DNA from: Patescibacteria group bacterium
GTDB lineage: Bacteria > Patescibacteriota > Minisyncoccia > UBA6257 > 02-FULL-45-10c
DNA length: 6,783 bases
Reading direction: 5' to 3'
NCBI GenBank assembly: GCA_023474975.1
Contig: JAMCXE010000048.1
Span: 1-6,783 of the forward strand
Below, one piece after another: positions 1 to 6,230 of this stretch. A program made the position numbers and the translations under genes. How positions within the stretch are numbered: position 1 is the first letter of the stretch; the number at the start of each line of letters is the position of its first letter. A model generated the notes under the pieces. It was not told the origin of the DNA. It searched no databases and worked only from the letters and a program-made list of their open reading frames with translations.

Positions 1-237
1 AATATCGGAGTTTTGGATATCGATCATAGGCATAGCCGAGTCAGAAAACCAAATGATAACGCCCACATTGAAAGATTCAACCGTTCGATACAAGAAGAAT
101 GCTTGGATAAAGTTATATCTATTCCGGTAGAATACCGGAAAGCCATCAATGAATATTTACCCTACTACAATGGTCGAAGATTACATCTTGGAATTAACCT
201 CAAAACACCTCTAGAGTGCGTCCAAGCTATTGATTAG
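1..237 (+). CDS. DDE transposase, C-terminal end (5' part outside window)
   Basis: The frame is open from base 1, so this is the last 78 residues of a longer gene; a TTG at 13 is probably internal. The segment matches the C-terminal part of the integrase-core (rve) fold used by IS3/IS481-type transposases. It has the KPNDNAHIERFNRSIQEE block, in which the glutamate of IERF (residue 24 of the visible part) is the expected third acid of the DDE triad. The family's tail motif YYNGRRLHLGINLKTPLE is also present. The first two catalytic aspartates would lie upstream of the window. The gene ends in TAG shortly before a probable IS right end near 322, as expected for an insertion sequence. IS3 versus IS481 assignment is uncertain because the N-terminal region is missing. 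Whether the element is intact cannot be judged. Confidence 0.9.
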   Translation, partial: NIGVLDIDHRHSRVRKPNDNAHIERFNRSIQEECLDKVISIPVEYRKAINEYLPYYNGRRLHLGINLKTPLECVQAID

Positions 238-243
238 AAAACG

Positions 244-314
244 CCCCGTTAGAAGCAGGCTATTCCAAGATGGTCGTAGCCACTTGCTAAAAGTTAGAGC
301 GGCTTCTAACGGGG
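244..314. repeat. 13-bp perfect inverted repeat at IS right end
   Basis: CCCCGTTAGAAGC at 244-256 is the exact reverse complement of GCTTCTAACGGGG at 302-314, with 45 nt between. The right copy is continuous with the putative IS terminus. The left copy begins 6 bp after the transposase stop. It could fold as a stem-loop at the 3' end of the transposase mRNA, or provide a second transposase-binding copy of the end sequence. Confidence 0.8.
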
Positions 315-341
315 TCAACCCAGTTTTGTATTTTATATATA

Positions 342-380
342 AAAAACCCCGCTTCGCCAGTTGGCGAATGCGGGGTTTTT
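342..380. terminator. Bidirectional intrinsic terminator
   Basis: AAAAACCCCGC (342-352) pairs with GCGGGGTTTTT (370-380). The stem continues as TTCGCC (353-358) with GGCGAA (363-368) after a single unpaired T at 369. The A and T tracts make it work in both directions: for the transposase transcript on the plus strand and for the minus-strand gene pair, whose last stop codon is only 3 bp away. Confidence 0.93.
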
Positions 381-383
381 GGA

Positions 384-602
384 CTATTTTACGTAAAGGT
401 CGTTCAGGGTTCCGGGAGCCTGAACTTTCCAGTCCAGAGTCACTTCAAGAGAGCCGCGGTATATGAGCTTGAGCCACAGTTCGTGGAAGTCTTTGCGGTT
501 TAAACCCGAAAACTTCCTTTTCATCTGTCTGAACGCGCCTATCTCCTTACGCGGCCTCTTGCAGATCGCTACCACTTCTTTTTCAAGTTCGTTTTCGGTC
601 AT
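384..602 (-). CDS. Small winged-helix-like protein, second of a paralogous pair
   Basis: This 72-residue hypothetical protein starts at ATG 602, which overlaps the TGA of the upstream gene as ATGA. A strong Shine-Dalgarno AGGAGG (minus strand, about 608-613) lies inside the end of that gene, so the pair is almost certainly co-transcribed and perhaps translationally coupled. The protein resembles its neighbour: both have an N-terminal helix with (V)xxIC/VC, a central K-D helix, and the C-terminal pattern K-x-I-x-x-G-x-L-x-x-T-x-x-W-x-x-x-x-P. Here that pattern is KLIYRGSLEVTLDWKVQAPG. A helix followed by G-x-L and a beta-hairpin with T-x-x-W looks like the recognition helix and wing of a very small winged-helix domain. 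The fold is inferred and no function can be named. A terminator follows directly. Confidence 0.75.
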   Translation of the reverse strand: MTENELEKEVVAICKRPRKEIGAFRQMKRKFSGLNRKDFHELWLKLIYRGSLEVTLDWKVQAPGTLNDLYVK

Positions 603-823
603 AATACCTCCTCCTTTTTCATTTTCTCTGGAATTTTTATTTCCCAGGCCGTGGTCATCGAGAGTTCGCCGTAATCGATCATCTTGGCTATAACAGCTGA
701 AATTTCGTCTTTAGTGGCTAATTCATCGCTGACGCGCTGAGCCATTTCTTTTTGCGGGATGTTCTGTTGTCGGCAAACCTTTAGAACCGCCTCCTTGATC
801 ATTTTTTCTTTTTCTGGATCCAT
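599..823 (-). CDS. Small winged-helix-like protein, first of a paralogous pair
   Basis: This 74-residue, charged, cytoplasmic protein has no signal peptide or membrane segment. ATG at 823 is supported by AAGGAGA (829-835, minus strand) at a good distance. The N-terminal half is rich in Lys, Glu and Gln and predicted helical. The C-terminal half KMIDYGELSMTTAWEIKIPE matches the G-x-L-x-x-T-x-x-W-x-I hairpin of the downstream gene. The two proteins are therefore probably products of an old tandem duplication and may form a heterodimer (inference). Winged-helix DNA or RNA binding is the most likely role, but the protein is not recognised as a named family. The gene is divergent from the DUF5671-tyrS operon, and its promoter region shares the 840-921 spacer. 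Confidence 0.78.
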   Translation of the reverse strand: MDPEKEKMIKEAVLKVCRQQNIPQKEMAQRVSDELATKDEISAVIAKMIDYGELSMTTAWEIKIPEKMKKEEVL

Positions 824-853
824 ATCGATCTCCTTATAAAGCTGCTACCCACC

Positions 854-881
854 AATATAGTACTTCTTATAATAAATGCAA
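854..881 (-). promoter_or_regulatory. Candidate promoter for the minus-strand small gene pair
   Basis: On the minus strand TTGCAT (881-876) and TATATT (859-854) are separated by 16 bp. Transcription would begin around 847, giving a short leader of about 25 nt before the ATG at 823. The region is AT-rich, so chance matches are possible. Confidence 0.45.
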
Positions 882-885
882 GCTA

Positions 886-894
886 TGATATAAT
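886..894 (+). promoter_or_regulatory. Extended -10 promoter of the DUF5671-tyrS operon
   Basis: TGATATAAT is a perfect extended -10 element (TGnTATAAT). No good -35 hexamer stands at 17 bp, which is tolerable with an extended -10. The start point would be near 901, leaving about 20 nt before the ATG at 922. No convincing Shine-Dalgarno is seen in that leader. Confidence 0.6.
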
Positions 895-921
895 TAAATA
901 TAATTAAGTGAAATTGACCAT

Positions 922-1869
922 ATGGAACCAACAAAAAATTCTCCAAAATATTTTTTCCTGCACCTTTTAGCCATAATCGCTCTATATATGAGCGCTGCCG
1001 GCTTAATTACGCTTTTATTCCAATATATCAATGTTTTGTTTCCTGATCCGCTTGCATATTCTAACTACAACGGCATTGCCAGTGCTATACGTTATGCCAT
1101 GGCATCGCTCATAATTATTTTTCCTGTTTATATTTTTATTTCCAGGATGCTTTACAGGGAATATTTAGCAGAGCCGGAAAAAAGAGAATATCGATTCAGG
1201 AAGTGGCTGGTTTACTTCACTTTATTTGCGGCAGGGATCACGATCATCACCGATCTGATCGTTTTAATATATAATTTTTTGGGCGGCGACTTATCCAGCA
1301 GATTTATTCTTAAGATCTTAGTGGTTCTTTTGATCGCCGCTGTCGTTTTTTGGTATTACCGCAAAGATCTGAAAAACGCACTCAGTGTAAAGCAGGTTGG
1401 GGTATTGAGCTACGGCGCTTCAGCTTTTGTTCTATTGGCGATCATCTTTGGCTTTTTTACCGCTGGATCTCCGCTCAAAGCCAGGCTTTATAATTTTGAC
1501 GAAAGAAAGGTAAATGATCTGACGAACATCCAATATCAGATAATAAATTACTGGCAACGCAAACAGATTTTGCCTAATACACTCAGTGATCTGACCGATA
1601 GCATTTCCGGATTTACTGCACCGGTTGATCCGCAGACGAACAATGCTTATGAATACAACGTAAATTCCCAAACCAGTTTTGAGTTGTGTGCGGAATTCAA
1701 TCTCCCGTCTAATTTTGGACTTATTGGAAGGAGTGTGAATGCTTATCCGGCGGGAGCGGTAAATGACAATTGGGATCATGCCGCGGGTAGGGTTTGTTTT
1801 GAAAGAACGATCGATCCGGCGCTTTATCCGAAAATTAATACGGTCGCACCAGTTGTGCCTGTAAAATAA
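922..1869 (+). CDS. DUF5671-like five-TM membrane protein with external pseudopilin-like tail
   Basis: This is a 315-residue membrane protein. Hydrophobic segments lie at about 11-35, 55-77, 94-119, 128-147 and 160-182. The basic loops at 78-93 (KREYRFRK) and 147-159 (RKDLK) should be cytoplasmic, which puts the C-terminal ~130 residues outside the membrane. The first four segments resemble DUF5671, a family of unknown function common in Patescibacteria. The tail from about 192 (DERKVNDLTNIQYQIINYW...LPNTLSDL) resembles the soluble part of type II/IV pseudopilins. It is followed by DPQTNNAYEY and two cysteines (256, 292) that could form a disulfide. The gene is first in a four-gene unit and its TAA is one base before the next ATG. 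Its function is unknown; a role in envelope organisation or secretion is only a guess. Confidence 0.85.
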   Translation: MEPTKNSPKYFFLHLLAIIALYMSAAGLITLLFQYINVLFPDPLAYSNYNGIASAIRYAMASLIIIFPVYIFISRMLYREYLAEPEKREYRFRKWLVYFTLFAAGITIITDLIVLIYNFLGGDLSSRFILKILVVLLIAAVVFWYYRKDLKNALSVKQVGVLSYGASAFVLLAIIFGFFTAGSPLKARLYNFDERKVNDLTNIQYQIINYWQRKQILPNTLSDLTDSISGFTAPVDPQTNNAYEYNVNSQTSFELCAEFNLPSNFGLIGRSVNAYPAGAVNDNWDHAAGRVCFERTIDPALYPKINTVAPVVPVK

Positions 1870-1870
1870 A

Positions 1871-2542
1871 ATGGGATTTGAAAATTTATTTACAAGTTCA
1901 AATAAGGAATTAGTACCAAAGTCAAAAATTGAAATTGAATCAGGGCTTGATAGCTTCGTTCCCGAAAAATTTAAAAGTAATCCAGTAGAATATTTTGAAA
2001 GTGAGGGCAAAAACATAAAGCCCGGAGAAATTAAAAGGACTTTTTTGGGGAAAGTCAAAGAAGACCCCACAGCCGTAAAAGAATTGCCGGTATGGAAAGA
2101 TGGTGTCGGAAATGAGTTAAAAACTATTGGAAAAAGAGTAAATATTAAAAAGGGTAAAACTGGAGAATCCGGCGATCCTTTTTATGAATACAAAGTAATG
2201 GAAATTGTTAAGAGTGTTGGTTTGCCGACTCCCAGCCCGATTGCTAAAGTAGAATTTAACGGTGTACATTTGATTGTAATGGAAAAAGCGGCTGGCGTTG
2301 GTTGGTATGAACAGCGAGATGTTAAAAATAGCGAGCATTTGAAACAGCAAGCCGAAAAAATGATGGACGAGTTGAGAATAAAATTTGAAGAAGCTGGAAT
2401 AACTAGAGGATGGAAACTGAAAGATATGATTTTTGACATTCAGAAAAATGAAATAAAAAGACTTATCCCTGTAGATTGGGAAAGAACAAGGATCGATTTT
2501 AAAAAACTAGAAGAATATAAAATAAAAAATGGACTTATTTAA
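1871..2542 (+). CDS. Kinase-fold protein, probably catalytically degenerate
   Basis: This is a 223-residue, lysine-rich, soluble protein. Residues about 86-144 look like an N-lobe of the protein-kinase/aminoglycoside-phosphotransferase fold. They show a KRVNIKKGK strand, a helix with glutamate (YEYKVMEIVKSVGLPTPSP, like the alphaC helix and following loop), and a hinge IVMEKAAGVG. Further on, EEAGITRGWKLKDMIFD (173-189) sits where the HxDxxxxN catalytic loop is expected, and IPVDWERT (199-206) resembles the metal-binding DFG/DFE strand. In my alignment the catalytic aspartate position is Trp181, so phosphotransfer is doubtful. The first ~60 residues are not recognised. ATG 1871 follows the previous stop by one base and has no Shine-Dalgarno, suggesting coupled translation. 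The 3' end overlaps tyrS by 14 nt. The fold assignment rests on motif pattern only. Confidence 0.7.
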   Translation: MGFENLFTSSNKELVPKSKIEIESGLDSFVPEKFKSNPVEYFESEGKNIKPGEIKRTFLGKVKEDPTAVKELPVWKDGVGNELKTIGKRVNIKKGKTGESGDPFYEYKVMEIVKSVGLPTPSPIAKVEFNGVHLIVMEKAAGVGWYEQRDVKNSEHLKQQAEKMMDELRIKFEEAGITRGWKLKDMIFDIQKNEIKRLIPVDWERTRIDFKKLEEYKIKNGLI

Positions 2543-3794
2543 TGAATTAAAAGAAAGGGGACTTGTTTTTCAGACTTCCAAAGAAGAGGCTGTAAAAGAA
2601 TATTTGAGTATGAAGGGAGGAAAGTTTTATATTGGTTTTGACCCAACGGCTGAAAGCTTGCATGTGGGCAGTTTGCTCCCGATAGTTTTTATAAAAAGAT
2701 TAGAGCAAGCCGGATTGAAACCGATCGTGCTTGTGGGCGGAGCAACAGGGCTCATTGGTGATCCAAGCGGGAGATCGCAAGAGAGAAATCTTCTGGACCT
2801 GAAAACAGTCGGTAAAAATGTTTGTGCGTTAAAAAAACAGCTTTCTAGATTTTTTGATTTTGGCCATTTTTGCTGCGATGGAAAAGTTTTATTCGTAGAT
2901 AATTATGACTGGATAAAGAAAATATCTTTTATAGAAGTACTTCGTGATTTTGGAAAGCATTTTACCTTGAACGAAATGATAAGCAAGGAGTCGGTGCAAA
3001 AAAGAATGGTGACCGGAATTTCTTTTACAGAATTCACATATATGATCTTGCAATCAATTGATTTTTTGAATTTATATCAAAAATATAATTGTAAAATGCA
3101 GGTGGGCGGAAGCGATCAGTGGGGCAATATGACAGCCGGCATCGAGCTGATCAGAAAAAAAATAGGAAAGGAAGGACTGGTTCTTAGCATGCCTTTAGTT
3201 ACTAAGTCGGATGGCACGAAATTTGGAAAAAGCGAAGGCGGCGCCGTGTGGCTGGATGCAAAGTTAACTTCGCCTTATCAGTTCTATCAATTTTGGGTGA
3301 ATGTGGAAGACACAAAAGCTATTGAATATTTGAAGTATTACACCTTTTTATCCTTAGATGAGATTAAAAGATTGGAAGAAGCGGTTGCCAAAGAGCCGCA
3401 GAAACGTGAAGCACAGAAAACCTTAGCCGCCGAAATGACCAGATTTGTACACGGAGATGTGGCCGTGGCTCATGCCGAAGATATTTCCCAAAAGCTTTTT
3501 TACGGAAAAATAAAAGAACTTAGCAGGGAAGATGTAGAAGAGATATTCTCCGGAACTAAAAAAGATATCAAAGCGGCCGCTTCATGGCCGATCGCAGACT
3601 TTTTGGTGGAAGCCGGAGTGGTTGGTTCAAAACGGCAGGCGAGGGAAGACGTGGAAAATAAAGCCATTGAAATGAATGGAGAAAAGATCTCTAGCTTGGA
3701 TAGCGTGGTCAAAAAGGAAGACTCATTATTTGGCGCAGGATTTTTTGTAGTGAAAAGAGGTAAGAAGGACTATCATTTCGTAAAAATTTTATAA
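2529..3794 (+). CDS. tyrS: Tyrosyl-tRNA synthetase
   Basis: This cytoplasmic enzyme joins tyrosine to tRNA-Tyr using ATP. Its 421 residues are close to the usual length of the E. coli-type enzyme. The class I Rossmann core carries a HIGH-type motif HVGS (45-48), GGATGLIGDPSG (70-81), and the tyrosine-pocket segments SFTEFTYMILQSIDF (165-179) and QVGGSDQWGN (191-200). The KMSKS-type motif is KFGKSEGG (231-238). The alpha-helical anticodon region follows, and an S4 RNA-binding domain occupies about 353-420 (WPIADFLVEAGVVGSKRQAR...). KFGKS, rather than KMSKS, is normal for this subgroup. ATG 2529 gives the standard MDLFNELKERGLVFQ start and lies inside the end of the preceding gene. No T-box leader is present, and the gene is expressed from the upstream operon promoter. 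All catalytic motifs look intact. Confidence 0.97.
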   Translation: MDLFNELKERGLVFQTSKEEAVKEYLSMKGGKFYIGFDPTAESLHVGSLLPIVFIKRLEQAGLKPIVLVGGATGLIGDPSGRSQERNLLDLKTVGKNVCALKKQLSRFFDFGHFCCDGKVLFVDNYDWIKKISFIEVLRDFGKHFTLNEMISKESVQKRMVTGISFTEFTYMILQSIDFLNLYQKYNCKMQVGGSDQWGNMTAGIELIRKKIGKEGLVLSMPLVTKSDGTKFGKSEGGAVWLDAKLTSPYQFYQFWVNVEDTKAIEYLKYYTFLSLDEIKRLEEAVAKEPQKREAQKTLAAEMTRFVHGDVAVAHAEDISQKLFYGKIKELSREDVEEIFSGTKKDIKAAASWPIADFLVEAGVVGSKRQAREDVENKAIEMNGEKISSLDSVVKKEDSLFGAGFFVVKRGKKDYHFVKIL

Positions 3795-4448
3795 ATGAAC
3801 CAGCAATTATTGATACAAATATATCAAGTAGTTATTTTGATCTTTTTGGTTATTATCCACGAAGTTTCGCATGGGCTTATGGCATATTATCTTGGCGATG
3901 ATACCGCTAAGCGAGCCGGACGCCTAACTTTGAATCCGTTAAAACACCTGGAATTTTTTGGATCATTTTTAGTTCCGCTTCTTTTTATAATGATGGGCAG
4001 TCCATTTATTTTGGGGTGGGCTAAGCCGGTGCCGTTCAATCCGTATAATTTAAAAGATCCGAAAAAAGACGGTGCGCTCATTGCTGCAGCCGGACCAGCT
4101 TCTAATTTTGCGATAGCAATTTTATTTGGAGTTATCGTTCGCTTATTGATGCTTGTTCCGGGTATAGCTTCTAGCGCTTTTTGGGGGACCGTGTTGATGC
4201 TTCTCAGTATGATAATTTTTGTAAGCGTGCTTCTCGCGGTTTTCAATCTCATTCCTATTCCGCCTTTTGACGGATCAAGGATCGTCTTTGCTTTTTTGCG
4301 CGGTGAGGCTGCCAGGTTTTGGATGCAGATCGAGCGATATGGAACTTTACTGATAATAGTTTTGCTTTTTGCCGGACTGCTTAATTTTATTTATCCGGTA
4401 GTTCTATTTTTGTATCGATTGATAGCCGGTCCGGCGGCGGTTTTGTAA
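3795..4448 (+). CDS. Site-2 protease family (M50) membrane metalloprotease, short form
   Basis: This is a 217-residue intramembrane zinc metalloprotease. HEVSHG (22-27) in the first membrane segment supplies the HExxH ligands His22 and His26 and catalytic Glu23. NLIPIPPFDG (151-160) supplies the third ligand, Asp159. Other family marks are LNPLKH (46-51), GWAKPVPFNP (74-83) and GPASN (100-104). About five to six hydrophobic segments are visible. There is no PDZ domain and no cystathionine-beta-synthase domain, so this is the compact group of S2P-like proteins found in many bacteria and archaea, not the RseP type. Its substrate is unknown. The ATG directly follows the tyrS TAA with zero spacing, so translation is probably coupled. 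It ends the operon, and a strong terminator begins 39 nt after the stop. Confidence 0.93.
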   Translation: MNQQLLIQIYQVVILIFLVIIHEVSHGLMAYYLGDDTAKRAGRLTLNPLKHLEFFGSFLVPLLFIMMGSPFILGWAKPVPFNPYNLKDPKKDGALIAAAGPASNFAIAILFGVIVRLLMLVPGIASSAFWGTVLMLLSMIIFVSVLLAVFNLIPIPPFDGSRIVFAFLRGEAARFWMQIERYGTLLIIVLLFAGLLNFIYPVVLFLYRLIAGPAAVL

Positions 4449-4486
4449 TAAAATAGTTATAAAAGAACAATTAAGATCGCTATGCG

Positions 4487-4515
4487 GCTGGTCTCCTTAG
4501 GGAGACCAGCTTTTT
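4487..4515 (+). terminator. Intrinsic terminator of the tyrS operon
   Basis: GCTGGTCTCC (4487-4496) and GGAGACCAGC (4501-4510) form a perfect 10-bp stem with a TTAG tetraloop, followed directly by TTTTT. It closes the four-gene unit. Confidence 0.96.
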
Positions 4516-4625
4516 AATATTTTTTTATGAGCGGGTAGATCTTATTTTATTTTTACAAAAATATTTATATAAAATTTGGAAAATTACGATAAAAAATATT
4601 ATTTATGCTTTTTGTTTTTGTGCAC

Positions 4626-4654
4626 TTGCAGTCCTTATTTTAGGGGTATCTAAT
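4626..4654 (+). promoter_or_regulatory. Candidate promoter of the S41 protease gene
   Basis: TTGCAG (4626-4631) and TCTAAT (4649-4654) are 17 bp apart in the AT-rich spacer after the terminator. The implied leader would be about 55-60 nt. The spacer 4516-4718 holds nothing else that I can support. Confidence 0.4.
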
Positions 4655-4704
4655 TAGATTAGAAGTACATTAATAATTTCGCTTTTAAGGGAAAAATATC
4701 TGAT

Positions 4705-4711
4705 GAGGGGG
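4705..4711 (+). promoter_or_regulatory. Strong Shine-Dalgarno of the S41 protease gene
   Basis: GAGGGGG lies 7 nt before the ATG at 4719 and fixes that start. It contrasts with the four genes of the preceding operon and with rpsL, which lack a visible site at this distance. Confidence 0.8.
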
Positions 4712-4718
4712 TAGTGTT

Positions 4719-5933
4719 ATGAAGAGGGTAATTGCGGTGAGCGTATTTTTTCTTTTGTCGTTTTCAATATATAGTATTTCTTTTGGCGGAGACGTCCGGG
4801 TCACGCAGGTAGAAACTGGCGGGATAGGCGTCGTAAAATCCGTAGACAGGCTGTTTATGATCCAAACCGTCCTTGCCTACATTGAATCTTCTTATTACAA
4901 GAAAGTAGATATGGATAAGTGTTTTGAGCAGATCCTTAACAATGGGATCTCTGACTGCACCGATCAATACAGCTATTTTCTGAATAAGGAAGAGGCGCAA
5001 AAAGAATCATTGAATGACTCCGGTTTTTATGAAGGCATCGGCATTCAATATGACGTTAAAAAGGGGACAGCGATAATTACTCATATCTATCCGGATTCTT
5101 CGGCTGAAAAGTCTGGGATGAAAGTAGGTGACGTAATTGCAGCTATCTCTCCGACCGGCATTGATACGGACTCTGTTCCGGTATCAGGGCTTGATTGGAA
5201 TTCTATTTCTGTTCTTTTGAATGGAAAAGATTCAAATAAGAAGCTTATAGTTTATGTAAAAAGGAAACGTGATCTGCTGGCATTTAAAGAGGAGATCGGC
5301 GCGGTTAAAGATCCTTCGGTATTTTTTACGAAACTTAGTAAGAAGATCGGCTATGTAAGGCTCACCGGTTTCATAGATACTACCGAAGACGACTTCAGAT
5401 CTGCGGTTTCCAGCTTTAGTCAGGCCGGTGTCGGGGTTTTGATAATAGACCTTAGGGATAATCCCGGTGGATCGGTTGAATCGGCTGTAAATATTGCCAG
5501 TTTTTTCCAGGCAAATTCCGATCCGATCATTTACACTCGTAGCAGAGATAATCCCGAGGTGCCGATAATTCCCGATTCTGAAACTCCCGGTATTTTCAAG
5601 GATCAAAAAGTAATAGTATTGGTCAATGAAAATAGCGCAAGCGCTGCGGAGATATTGTCCGGATGGCTCAAGGAAGAAAGAGGAGCCATTGTGATCGGTG
5701 AACATACTTATGGCAAGGGTGTAATGCAGACACTGTTCGATCTTCCGGGCGGAGCCAGGCTTCATCTGACTACCGATCAGTATTTTATCGGAAGCAAAAA
5801 AGTGGATATCAGTAAGGTGGGAGTTCAGCCCACCATAAAAGTGAAACAGTCCAGCGATCCGAAAAGTAAAATTGACGATCAGTTTCAGAGAGCCTTTGAA
5901 AAAGCTAATAAGATAGCCCGTTCTTTAAAGTAG
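4719..5933 (+). CDS. Exported S41 carboxyl-terminal processing protease (CtpA/Prc type)
   Basis: This 404-residue serine protease has an N-terminal signal peptide or anchor (MKRVIAVSVFFLLSFSIYSISFGG), so it acts outside the cytoplasmic membrane. Residues about 45-100 match the helical N-terminal region of CTPs (YIESSYYKKVDMDK, then LNNGISDCTDQYSYFL). A PDZ domain follows at about 103-183 (GIGIQYD, AEKSGMKVGDVI). The peptidase core runs from about 208 to 375, with LIIDLRDNPGGSVESAV (241-257), NENSASAAEIL and GEHTYGKGVMQ. By the family spacing the catalytic residues should be Ser308, Lys333 and Gln337, all present. Such enzymes trim the C-termini of envelope proteins or clear misfolded ones; the substrate here is unknown. 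The gene stands alone with its own ribosome-binding site and terminator. Two cysteines (68, 80) near the N-terminus are not usual family marks. Confidence 0.96.
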   Translation: MKRVIAVSVFFLLSFSIYSISFGGDVRVTQVETGGIGVVKSVDRLFMIQTVLAYIESSYYKKVDMDKCFEQILNNGISDCTDQYSYFLNKEEAQKESLNDSGFYEGIGIQYDVKKGTAIITHIYPDSSAEKSGMKVGDVIAAISPTGIDTDSVPVSGLDWNSISVLLNGKDSNKKLIVYVKRKRDLLAFKEEIGAVKDPSVFFTKLSKKIGYVRLTGFIDTTEDDFRSAVSSFSQAGVGVLIIDLRDNPGGSVESAVNIASFFQANSDPIIYTRSRDNPEVPIIPDSETPGIFKDQKVIVLVNENSASAAEILSGWLKEERGAIVIGEHTYGKGVMQTLFDLPGGARLHLTTDQYFIGSKKVDISKVGVQPTIKVKQSSDPKSKIDDQFQRAFEKANKIARSLK

Positions 5934-5941
5934 TTTTTTTA

Positions 5942-5980
5942 AAAAAGCGCCTTCGACACAATATGTCGTTAGCGCTTTTT
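5942..5980 (+). terminator. Intrinsic terminator of the S41 protease gene
   Basis: AAAAAGCGC (5942-5950) pairs with GCGCTTTTT (5972-5980). An inner CGACA/TGTCG stem (5954-5958 with 5964-5968) sits across a 3+3 internal loop. The A/T tracts would allow function on both strands. Confidence 0.9.
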
Positions 5981-6027
5981 ATTTTAATTTTAAAATTATC
6001 ATACCGGCAGTGCTAAACGGGGTTGAC

Positions 6028-6093
6028 CCCCACACCATAACGAGAATTATTTTAAATCGGCGCTAGAAGTGCCGATTCTCGTTTGGTGTGGGG
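6028..6093. repeat. Long imperfect hairpin next to an IS-end-like motif
   Basis: The left arm CCCCACACCATAACGAGAAT (6028-6047) pairs with ATTCTCGTTTGGTGTGGGG (6075-6093), with one bulged base. An additional ATCGGC/GCCGAT stem (6056-6061 with 6071-6076) competes for the last bases of the right arm. There is no T-tract, so it is not a standard terminator. GGGTTGACCCC (6020-6030) overlaps its left foot; the same 11 bases occur on the minus strand at the IS end (321-311). It may be a miniature inverted-repeat element or a relic of an IS end. Confidence 0.75.
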
Positions 6094-6094
6094 A

Positions 6095-6124
6095 TTGACG
6101 AAGAAGTGATTTATTTGGTATATT
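6095..6124 (+). promoter_or_regulatory. Promoter upstream of rpsL
   Basis: TTGACG (6095-6100), an 18-bp spacer and TATATT (6119-6124) preceded by TGG make a good sigma70-type promoter with an extended -10. The predicted start is near 6131, about 260 nt before the rpsL ATG. The -35 begins only 2 bp after the right foot of the 6028-6093 hairpin. Confidence 0.7.
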
Positions 6125-6230
6125 AGAACCTATCTTAACAATAATTTCCAAACGTGTTGCTAGGATAAATTAAAAATCCCAAGGCTTGCTGACGAGCTTG
6201 TGGCAATGGCCACGGCGAGGAAGCATAAGG

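Larger units (their letters stand above)
1..322 (+). mobile_element. Right-hand part of an insertion sequence
   Basis: The transposase tail is followed 85 bp later by GGGGTCAACCCA (311-322). Read inward from the right edge this gives TGGGTTGACCCC, a plausible IS terminus with the TG...CA ends typical of IS3-like elements. The exact boundary is inferred, because the left end and any target-site duplication lie outside the window. Confidence 0.55.

Noticed and set aside
230..693. Two plus-strand open frames across the hairpin and the small-gene region
   Set aside because: They run through a strong terminator and opposite two minus-strand genes that have Shine-Dalgarno sites and mutual similarity.
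1432..2070. Long 212-codon open frame on the minus strand
   Set aside because: It lies opposite the DUF5671-like gene and the kinase-fold gene, both with clear family features, and its translation shows no recognisable motif.
3887..4252. 121-codon open frame on the minus strand
   Set aside because: It is a shadow of the M50 protease gene, whose metal-binding motifs are on the plus strand.
5232..5765. 177-codon open frame on the minus strand
   Set aside because: It is antisense to the conserved catalytic core of the S41 protease; no start signal or family motif.
6028..6093. Second terminator for the S41 protease gene
   Set aside because: The hairpin has no following T-tract on either strand, and a complete terminator already lies at 5942-5980.
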